DNA of 19,496 nt, from positions 1-19,496 of the forward strand of contig CAYMBG010000050.1 in NCBI GenBank assembly GCA_964388615.1. The letters run 5' to 3'. Below, piece by piece: positions 6,324 to 13,846 of this stretch. The notes below the pieces were generated by a model, which was given only the letters and a program-made list of their open reading frames with translations, ran no database searches and had not been told where the DNA came from. Position 1 is the stretch's first letter. Each line of letters starts with the position of its first letter. The position numbers and the translations under genes were made by a program. This DNA comes from SLLW01 sp964388615. GTDB taxonomy: Bacteria > Bacteroidota > Rhodothermia > Balneolales > Natronogracilivirgulaceae.

Positions 6324-8978
6324 TTATTTCAGTAGCATCATCTTGCGGACCTGTGTAAAGTCACCCGCCTGAATCCGATACAAATACAATCCACTGGACA
6401 GAGAGGAGGCGTCAAAGGTCACCTCGTGGGTGCCGGCATTGAGATTACCATCCACCAACGTCGCTACCTGCTCTCCTTTTATATTGTACACCTCAAGAGT
6501 GACACTTACGGGTTCCTTCAAGCTGAAACGGATCTGTGTAGCCGGATTGAAAGGATTCGGATAGTTTTGATCAAGACGGAACGCGCCGGGCAAATCCTCT
6601 TCGGGATTTGGTTCGGCGGTGGTGGGCCTATCCTCCGGTATAACCCAGGAAAGCTCGGAAAGGTTAACCTGTCCGCCCGGTCCTGCAGGATTTTGACGTA
6701 TCATGAAGACCGGATCGACCACGCCGAATGTGACAGTGTCTGTCTCAGCCGCGTTGACCTCTGACAGAGAGAATCTGCCGGCAAGTCCATCTTCCGGTTC
6801 AAGGTCTACTTCCGAGTTGACAAACAGGTCAAAGGTGACCTCGCGAACACTGGTTTGTTGGTAACGAAGAGAAAACAGGCCGTCCGGGTATTCGGTGACC
6901 TCCGACGTGATGCCGCCCCTGTTACCAGACTCTTTTTTTGCATGTCCGGCTTCGGATTGGCCTTCGGTTGCACCCTCGACCGGCTCGGGGATATCCAGCA
7001 GTGTGATGGTTCCCCGAAGATCGAATTGATCTTCATGACCTTCCAGGGCGATCCAGTTGCCTATGCGGATGTTGTTACCACCATCATAAAACGTGGCATC
7101 CTCCTCCAACGAAACATGAAACAGGTCCATGACGGTCACGGTACGGGAAAGGGAGGCTTCCCCGCCGCTTTTGTCGATCTCAAGCAGATCATAATGCCGC
7201 CCTGAAAGATTGGCGATCACTTGATCCTGATCCCCGAAATAGCGTGCCGCGAAGGCTTCGGTGCGAATGACCGCAATCGCCGGGGCGTCGATAATAAAAG
7301 ATCCGGAGAGTGCAACTTGACTCACACCCAGATCCAGCTCCGAAGAATCGTCCAGCAGGACATTGATATCTCCGTGCACCGTTAACGAACCGTTGTCGAG
7401 GTCAATGATGCCGTCATCGTTTGCCTCCAGATGGGCATAACCGTCGGTGACGGTCATCGTGCCGTCATCCAAATCAAACTCACCATACCCCTCGGCATAA
7501 ACGTACAGATTGCCACCAATGGTGATATCAGCTTGATCGACATCGATATTTTCATCGTTGTCGGCTGCGTGCTTCGATAAACGCAATATCATATCGCCCG
7601 CAACATCGATGGTGACCATATCTGCGTCAATTTCGCCGTCACCGTCACTGCCTTCCGGACGGTGATGGATGATCTCCAGGTTTTGGCCCACAAACAGAAC
7701 CGCTTCGCCCATTTCAAAGTCATCGGTGCCGTTGACATCGATGGTCATGTTTCCGGCAAACGAAAGGCTGGATTCATCCAGATCAATGATACCGCTGCCG
7801 GTCTGGGTAAGGACCACTTCGCCCTCCACCACAAATTCAGAGGCGTCAAAATCGAACTCTCCGTAATCGGAAGCGTTGACCAACAGGTTGCCGGTCACCG
7901 TAACATGCGCGTCATCCATATCAATATTTTCGTCATTGTCGGAAGCGTCTTTGCTGACATTAACTACAAAATCGCCTCCCACAGAGATGATTGCATCGTC
8001 CATGTCGATTTCGGCATCCTCGAAAATATCCAGATCACCGGGACGATGATGGTTTATCCGAAAATCACCTCCGATCGTCAGTTGGACATCGTTGAACTCA
8101 AAATCACCTTTACTCTCCATATCGATGACCAGGTCACCAAGAACGGTGATATGCTCGTGGTAGCTTTCATTGTCTCTGAAACGGGGGTTGCCATCCTCCC
8201 TGACATGGATATACAGGTCATTGAGTTCGGCCGCTACTTGCTCGTAATCGGAGTTGCGGTCGTGAACGCGATGTTCAATGGTGCCGGTGAGGGAATAATT
8301 GACGGCCTCACCGCGGATCCGGATGTCGTCGCCAATGACAATACGGTTGCCGTTATCCCGGAAAGTGGCGTGGTTCTCATATTGTGTCCGGAAGTTATTC
8401 AATGTCCTGACTACCGTGTAGCTGGAGTCGGTGTTTGCTGTGCTCAGATCCATAATGCCGGTATCTTTATCAGATCGGAAATTATAGACCAGCAGATGGG
8501 AATCGGCATCGCCCGTAAGCGTTTGATCACCATCTTCACGATAATTGAAACTCCAGACGTGGTCCGGATCCTCATAATCCCATGTTATTCCGCCGGTAAG
8601 GGTAAGGTCACCACGCGCCGCAAGGTCGCCTCCCGCCTGATTGGTGAAGGAGATGGTGAGATTATCGAATGTGACGTTATAGCCCGCTGCAAACACGATA
8701 TTTTCGCCGGTGTCGATCGTCAGTCGGGTTTCCTCCCCGCCGATGGTCCAGTCGTCATCGGTATGAGGCAGGTGTCCGGATATGATGAAGTGCTGACCAT
8801 CTGAGGTGAAGTCGCCGGGATGCTCCCCGACGGCGTTTTCCCAGCTTGTCGAGTCATTGAGCGCTCCTCCCTGGTAGATATACTCCTGGGCTATGGATTT
8901 GTTTGCCCCTGAAAGTATCATGACAAACAGTGCGACGGTAAGGAAGGAAGCCGGTGAGAAACCGGAAAGGCGATTCAT
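6324..8978 (-). CDS. Asp-rich beta-strand-repeat protein with T9SS sorting domain
   Basis: Secreted or surface protein of 884 residues from the ATG at 8978, chosen because it begins a clean signal peptide (MNRLSGFSPASFLTVALFVM, cleavage near SIAQ/EY). In-frame ATGs at 8993 and 9005 are alternatives. After the signal peptide comes an N-terminal beta-rich part (YIYQGG...STSWENA..HPGDFT, about 31-290). Eleven repeats of 23-31 residues follow, about 293-566, each of the form (I/F)D(L/M)Dxxxxx(V/I)xGxxxV with strongly acidic turns. A linker (about 660-695) and a T9SS type A/FlgD-like C-terminal domain (about 800-884: QNYPNPFNPATQIRFSL ... SGLYLYRIQAGD) complete it. The sorting domain implies export by the type IX system. 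The repeats resemble a beta-helix, but no active site is visible and function is unknown. The nearest same-strand gene upstream lies beyond the assembly gap. Confidence 0.88.
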   Translation of the reverse strand: MNRLSGFSPASFLTVALFVMILSGANKSIAQEYIYQGGALNDSTSWENAVGEHPGDFTSDGQHFIISGHLPHTDDDWTIGGEETRLTIDTGENIVFAAGYNVTFDNLTISFTNQAGGDLAARGDLTLTGGITWDYEDPDHVWSFNYREDGDQTLTGDADSHLLVYNFRSDKDTGIMDLSTANTDSSYTVVRTLNNFRTQYENHATFRDNGNRIVIGDDIRIRGEAVNYSLTGTIEHRVHDRNSDYEQVAAELNDLYIHVREDGNPRFRDNESYHEHITVLGDLVIDMESKGDFEFNDVQLTIGGDFRINHHRPGDLDIFEDAEIDMDDAIISVGGDFVVNVSKDASDNDENIDMDDAHVTVTGNLLVNASDYGEFDFDASEFVVEGEVVLTQTGSGIIDLDESSLSFAGNMTIDVNGTDDFEMGEAVLFVGQNLEIIHHRPEGSDGDGEIDADMVTIDVAGDMILRLSKHAADNDENIDVDQADITIGGNLYVYAEGYGEFDLDDGTMTVTDGYAHLEANDDGIIDLDNGSLTVHGDINVLLDDSSELDLGVSQVALSGSFIIDAPAIAVIRTEAFAARYFGDQDQVIANLSGRHYDLLEIDKSGGEASLSRTVTVMDLFHVSLEEDATFYDGGNNIRIGNWIALEGHEDQFDLRGTITLLDIPEPVEGATEGQSEAGHAKKESGNRGGITSEVTEYPDGLFSLRYQQTSVREVTFDLFVNSEVDLEPEDGLAGRFSLSEVNAAETDTVTFGVVDPVFMIRQNPAGPGGQVNLSELSWVIPEDRPTTAEPNPEEDLPGAFRLDQNYPNPFNPATQIRFSLKEPVSVTLEVYNIKGEQVATLVDGNLNAGTHEVTFDASSLSSGLYLYRIQAGDFTQVRKMMLLK
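7338..8102 (-). repeat. Twofold 127-residue super-repeat of five rungs each
   Basis: Within the T9SS cargo gene, rungs 1-5 (DNA 7719-8102) correspond one-to-one with rungs 6-10 (7338-7718). Both blocks run FE(F/M)...HHRP, then ID..., SK.A.DNDEN, then ID..., YGE, then FD...GI, then IDLD..SL. Block lengths are 128 and 127 residues. This indicates that a five-rung cassette was duplicated as a unit after single-rung amplification. An eleventh partial rung (LDLGVSQVALSGSF) follows. Confidence 0.8.
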
Positions 8979-9159
8979 AATCTGTTTTCCCATTTTATGA
9001 GCCATAAAGGTGATTTTATTTTGGGTTATAACGGTATTTTTAAACCGTGGATGCACGGATTTTTAGAAACAAAGGCAGACCGTCTCCCGTTTTGTCAGGG
9101 ATCCGGATTCGGCCTGGTGTTAAGTCATACAATGTATAATCATTCTACAATAAGGAGTA

Positions 9160-9184
9160 AAAGCTGTTTTATCAAAAAAAGCAG
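9160..9184 (-). terminator. Possible weak terminator beside the assembly gap
   Basis: On the minus strand GCT-TTTT pairs imperfectly with AAAA-C-AGC and is followed by TTTT. This would suit the end of the S9-SUMF1 transcript, if the sequences on the two sides of the gap are really adjacent. The stem is mostly A/T and has a bulge, so support is weak. Confidence 0.2.
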
Positions 9185-9284
9185 NNNNNNNNNNNNNNNN
9201 NNNNNNNNNNNNNNNNNNNNNNNNNNNNNNNNNNNNNNNNNNNNNNNNNNNNNNNNNNNNNNNNNNNNNNNNNNNNNNNNNNNN
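9185..9284. other. Assembly gap of 100 N
   Basis: Exactly 100 undetermined bases, a common scaffolding placeholder, so the true length is unknown. It removes the last codons and stop of the S9-SUMF1 gene and part of the region upstream of the T9SS cargo gene. Order and distance across it should not be trusted. The known part of the spacer, 8979-9184, holds no convincing gene. Confidence 0.98.
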
Positions 9285-12176
9285 TTTCACTACCCGGAAG
9301 CCGGTAAACTCCGGGGCTGTCAAAGGCCGGGTGTCGTCATGTTGGTCGACGTAATCAACCGCACCGTATCCATAAACGTCAGGATCGGGTTTGCCGGCAT
9401 CCGGCTGGTTGGCGGAGCCGTCTTCATTCGACGGGGCGATCCACTCGGCGACATTGCCGCCCAGGTCATATAACGCGGCATCGCCTACCGAAACCGATGG
9501 AAATGATCCGGCTTTGCGAATGAGTGCGGCAGGGGAGAGCTGATCTGTTTTACGGCGCAGCAACCCGACCTCATCCACGGTAATTTCGTATCCGGCCAGA
9601 CGGTTCAAGGTGTTTTGACGGGGGCCTGCCGAGTGGGCGATGCGGTGCAATGCAGCCGCCTCTTCGGCATCCGGCAGCCGGTAGGACTCGCCGGTGTGAT
9701 CGCTCAGCCACCGGGTATATGCCAGGGCGCGCGCGGCGGAGACACCCGTGACGGGATGATTTCCGCGAAGCGGATGGAAGTCATGTTCGGGGTCAAAAGC
9801 CTGAAACTGGCGGTTTGTAACCGGAAACCGGCCAAGAGAAAGCTCCTCAGACAGGTCGCCGGGACCTCCGGAACCCACAGGAACCACCTCGGGTATCAGC
9901 TCATCACTGTTGCGAACGCCATAGTACCCATTATCGCTGGCCAGGCTGTCACGTTTCATCAGTTCGGCAAGCGGACTTTCCTCCTTAAAAGCGATGTTGG
10001 GTTCTTCATAAGTACCAAACAGATAACGGTCAAACCAGGCAATCTCTTCCTTGAGTTTGCGGGTCTGATGGGTGATCTTCCCTATGCTGTGAGGTTGATC
10101 CGGAAACCACAGAAACCGCACGGGTGCCTTTCCGACCTGCTGCAGGGCGCGATAGTGTTCCCATCCCTGGTCACGCGGCACGGCCCGGTCTTCGCTTCCG
10201 AAAAAGATGATGGTCGGAGCCTTGACCTGATCCATCCGGAAAATCGGGGATTTTTCGATATAAGTTTCATTGTAGAATTTGGCGCCGGTACTGTCCCATG
10301 GCGCACCGCCGATATAGCTTTGGTCAAAACGGACACCAAACATGCAGGTGCCGAAATCCGAAATCCAGTTCACATTACCCGCACCGGCACCAATCACCTG
10401 GAACATATCCGGATATTCGATAGAAAGGGCGATACTCAGGATCGAGCCGTTTGACCATCCCATTACCCCAAGCGAATCGGTGTCGATTTTGCCTTGCCGG
10501 TCAAGGGTGTTGATACCGTTGACGATATCTACCAGCTCCAGTTCGTAATAGCGCTCTTTAATCGACTCAACAAAATCCAGGCCGTGGTTGGAAGAGCCGT
10601 GGTAGTTGGGCATAAGGACGAACGACTCCTTTTGAGAAAGCAGATGCGGAAAATAGGCCCAGCTCATATTCCACCAGTCGAGCGTCACAGCTGCGGGTCC
10701 ACCGCGAATGGCGACCGTGAGCGGGTAACGACGGTCGGGATCGTAGTCCTCCGGATAGTACAGGATGCCGTTGACTTCATCATCCTCCGCTCCGGTCCAT
10801 CGGAATATTTCGCTGCGGGCAATATGTTTGTTTTCCAGGCCGGTATTGAGCCGGAACAGCTCATATCCTTCCGAGAGGCGGGCACTGCGCCGCCGCAGAT
10901 CCAGTTCACCGAGCCGGTATTCCGGCAGGGTGGATGCGGTAGAGTGAACAAAGACGACCTGTTCCCGATCCTCGGCGATGGCCGCAACCGCCACACGCTC
11001 GTCATGTTTACCGGCGTCAACGACACGTTTGCGCCACTCACCGTCGCCCCTTCGCTCGTAGTGAGCCAGCAAGCGGGTCGGTCCGTTGGCAAGAGAGGCC
11101 AGGACATCGTTACCGACCACTTCGAAACCGGAACCCAGCGCCCAGGCCCAATCCAGCGGTACCTTGACCGGGTCCAGCGGGTGATCCGCCCCGTCATTAT
11201 CCGGTTCACCGGAAGGGCCGCCCAAACCGGAGTGAGCATAATCCGAAAGGTCCAGGTCATCGGGCAGATCAATATAATATAGCTCAGAAATGCCGGCGCC
11301 GCTCCACTCGGGATCCGAAGAGGTCACCGCGGTGAAGTAGAAGCCGTCATTATCATCCGTAAAAGCAAAATTGCCCGGAGTTTGCAGGCCCTCCAGGATG
11401 CGGATCCGCTTTTGGGATTCCAGGTCCCAAAAATAGGTAGCGGGAGGTGGTTGCGCGTCGGCACCGTAGTGAGGACTCCGGATGTGGCCCGTAACGGCAA
11501 AGCGTCCATCTTTGGAAACAGCATAGGTGTTGATGGGAAAAGCGTTGTTGGTCAGCCTGCGCACCTGTTTGGAATCCGGGTCAAATGAGAACAACCTTCG
11601 GGGTTTAAAGGTGGTGGTGTCCTCAATAACACGAGTGTTATCCTCCCGTTGCTTGCGTTCGGACTCGATCAGCAGATCCCCTTCTTCAGATAAAAACGTG
11701 ATGGAACCGTCGCTGCGTTGCTGAATACTTCGGATTCCTTCCTCAAATTCATGGACCTCATAAGGTTCGCCACCAAAAATATTCATGGCCCAAAGTTTGT
11801 TGCCGCCATCGCGGGAAGAGAGGAAATAGAGCAGGTTGCCGTCACGGGAAAAAAACGGGTTGCGGTCGGACTCCCCGGAGCGGGTCAGTTGCAGAGTCAG
11901 GTAGGCGCCGCCGCCGGCATCCCGGGGGTGGTCACCGGCCGGTTGATCCAGGCGCGTCAGGTAGAGGTCGGTGACCTTTCTGTCTTTTTCGGAGGAGTTG
12001 CGGGATTTAACCCAGGCCACCATGCTGCCGTCGTCAGAGAACGAGAATTGTCGTGCCGATTCCTGGCCGACAATATCCTCCGGTGACCAATGATGATCGT
12101 TGGCCATCAGTGGTGCATGCATCACGCTGAAAACTGTGATTAGCAAAAACATGTACAGGGTCATGAAGCATTTCAT
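9285..12176 (-). CDS. Exported S9 peptidase fused to SUMF1-like domain (3' partial at gap)
   Basis: Fusion of a prolyl-oligopeptidase-type serine peptidase with a C-terminal SUMF1/FGE-sulfatase fold; 964 residues are visible from ATG 12176. This start gives a signal peptide (MKCFMTLYMFLLITVFSVMH, cleavage near LMA/ND); a TTG two codons upstream is also open. A propeller (about 28-465) contains SRDGNLLYFLSSRDGG and other PD40-like repeats. The catalytic domain carries Ser575 in GWSNGS, Asp663 in GSEDRAVP and His696 in PDQPHS, so the triad is complete. RGGP (491-494) replaces the common HGGP. A linker leads to the SUMF1-like domain (about 762-964): GRFPVTNRQFQAF, HPVTGVSAARALAYTRWLS, YRLPDAEEA, LYDLGGNVAEW and the terminal GFRVVK. 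That domain contains no Cys, so it is not a formylglycine-generating enzyme and is probably a binding domain. Only a few codons should be missing, because such domains end shortly after GFR. Confidence 0.9.
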
Positions 12177-12219
12177 AAGCAAAACATAGTATAAAGGTAT
12201 AAATAAAAAATAGCGTATT

Positions 12220-12238
12220 TGTGAAAACAGGTTTCACA
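12220..12238. promoter_or_regulatory. Operator-like palindrome in divergent spacer
   Basis: A perfect 7-bp inverted repeat, TGTGAAA (12220-12226) and TTTCACA (12232-12238), with a 5-nt spacer. It lies 43 bp upstream of the S9-SUMF1 start, in the 260-bp region shared with the divergent MFS gene. Its size and spacing suit a dimeric repressor or activator site; a small mRNA hairpin is the alternative. I found no clear -33/-7 promoter for either gene here. Confidence 0.3.
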
Positions 12239-12436
12239 GGGTTCGTGACAAGCCGACAGGAAAAGTAACCATAATTCGACACGTCTGCCGGAGTTTTTCA
12301 TTTTGGAAATATCACGGACCCTGTTATTATAGCCATTGGCGGACAAATAGATGGTTTTCGACAAGTGGGAAAAGACAAACTCCGTGCCGCTACGATGAGA
12401 AGCAGTCATAAATGAGGACCTAAACATTTCGCTAAA

Positions 12437-13813
12437 ATGCAGAAAAACAAGATTTTTCTTTGGGCCATAACCTCCGCTTTGGGAGGATTTCTGTTTGGTT
12501 TCGATACCGCGGTCATATCGGGTGGGGAGCAGCAGATTCAAAACTACTGGAACCTCAGCGACATCCTTTTGGGGCAGACCGTTGCGATGGCCTTGTACGG
12601 CACCATCATCGGTGCGATATTCGGAGGTTATCCGGCACAATCGTACGGCAGAAAAATAACGCTCATCTGGATTGCCGCCCTGTTTCTGGTCTCGGCGGCC
12701 GGGTCGGCGTTGGCACCCAGCGTTCATTGGTTGATGTTTTTTCGCTTCATCGGAGGCTTGAGCATCGGGGCCTCTTCGGTAGTAGCTCCGATGTATATCT
12801 CGGAAATATCCCCGGCAGAAAAACGGGGACGGTTAACCGCGCTTTTCCAGTTCAATGTCGTACTGGGTATACTGATCGCCTACTTTTCCAATTATTTGAT
12901 CGGAGCCGATGTCGAGGGTTCCTGGCGCTGGATGCTCGGTGTGGAGGTGATACCTGCCATGCTGTTCCTGGTCATGGTATTCTTTATACCCGAAAGTCCA
13001 AGATGGCTCATCGTCGCCAAAAACCGTGTGGATAAAGCCCGTGAGATTCTGCGTATCATTGATCCCTCTACAGTAGATGAGTCGGTACAGGCAATTCAGG
13101 CCAGCGACCACCAGAAAGGGAAAGCCGCCACGGTATGGGATTTTTTCAGTGGAAAGTTCACTTTCCCGATCATACTGGCATTTTTGTTTGCCTTCTTCAA
13201 CCAGGTATCCGGAATTAACGCCATTATCTATTTTGCGCCACGCATCTTTGAACTTACCGGTATGCCGGCCGACACCGCATTGCTTTCTACCGTTGGAGTA
13301 GGAGTGGTAAACCTGGTCTTTACGATGCTCGGACTGGTGTTGATTGACCGCTTTGGGCGGCGTTTCCTGATGTATATCTGTTCATTCGGCTACCTGTTTT
13401 CACTGTCGATCATCTCCTATGCGTTTTTCACCGAGGCCTTTACCGGCATGATGGTACCGGCGTTGATCTTCATCTTCATAGCCGCCCATGCCATTGGACA
13501 GGGCGCCGTAATCTGGGTATTTATCTCCGAAATCTTTCCCAATGTGGTACGTTCGTTCGGCAACTCGTTGGGCAGCAGTACGCATTGGATATTCGCGGCG
13601 CTCATCGCCGGTAACTTCGTTTACTTTGAGAGCCTGTTCGGAGGCGGACCCATTTTCGCTTTCTTCGGTTTCATGATGTTGCTTCAGCTCCTGTTTGTCT
13701 GGAAAGTGATGCCCGAGTCCAAAGGCATCACTTTAGAGGAAATGGAGGTGAAGCTGGGTATCAGCACCGAAGCGCTGAAAGAGATTGTGCCCGAAGAGGA
13801 GTTGAAAGAGTAA
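12437..13813 (+). CDS. Sugar porter family MFS transporter
   Basis: Inner-membrane proton-sugar symporter or facilitator of the SP family (XylE/GLUT group), 458 residues with twelve expected transmembrane helices. Family signatures appear in order: GGFLFGFDTAVISG (16-29), YGRK (70-73), RFIGGLSIGASSVVAPMYIS with EKRGR (103-132), PESPRWL (185-191), the substrate-site stretch NQVSGINAIIYFAP (255-268), DRFGRR (304-309), VIWVFISEIFP (358-368) and PESKG (426-430). The start ATG 12437 puts a short cytoplasmic tail before helix 1; there is no Shine-Dalgarno site. It is divergent from the S9-SUMF1 gene and convergent with the GH3 gene, 33 bp apart. With GH3 next door, a monosaccharide released by that enzyme, such as glucose or xylose, is a plausible substrate, but the sequence alone does not fix it. 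Confidence 0.95.
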   Translation: MQKNKIFLWAITSALGGFLFGFDTAVISGGEQQIQNYWNLSDILLGQTVAMALYGTIIGAIFGGYPAQSYGRKITLIWIAALFLVSAAGSALAPSVHWLMFFRFIGGLSIGASSVVAPMYISEISPAEKRGRLTALFQFNVVLGILIAYFSNYLIGADVEGSWRWMLGVEVIPAMLFLVMVFFIPESPRWLIVAKNRVDKAREILRIIDPSTVDESVQAIQASDHQKGKAATVWDFFSGKFTFPIILAFLFAFFNQVSGINAIIYFAPRIFELTGMPADTALLSTVGVGVVNLVFTMLGLVLIDRFGRRFLMYICSFGYLFSLSIISYAFFTEAFTGMMVPALIFIFIAAHAIGQGAVIWVFISEIFPNVVRSFGNSLGSSTHWIFAALIAGNFVYFESLFGGGPIFAFFGFMMLLQLLFVWKVMPESKGITLEEMEVKLGISTEALKEIVPEEELKE

Positions 13814-13846
13814 TCATCCGGCGGCAATTCGGCAATGGCAGCGGAT

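Noticed and set aside
7662..8804. Long open frame (380 codons) on the plus strand opposite the T9SS cargo gene
   Set aside because: It is the antisense shadow of the repeat region: the Asp/Val-rich rungs read as repeated Ile/Asp/His on the other strand. The minus frame has a signal peptide and a sorting domain; the plus frame has no recognisable domain.
9120..9284. Extension of the S9-SUMF1 frame through the N run to a stop near 9120
   Set aside because: The gap length is a placeholder, so the frame beyond it is meaningless. SUMF1-like domains normally stop a few residues after GFR, as seen just before the gap.
9615..11282. Open frames of 279 and 262 codons on the plus strand inside the S9-SUMF1 gene
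   Set aside because: They are shadows of the minus-strand fusion, which carries a complete catalytic triad and clear domain motifs.
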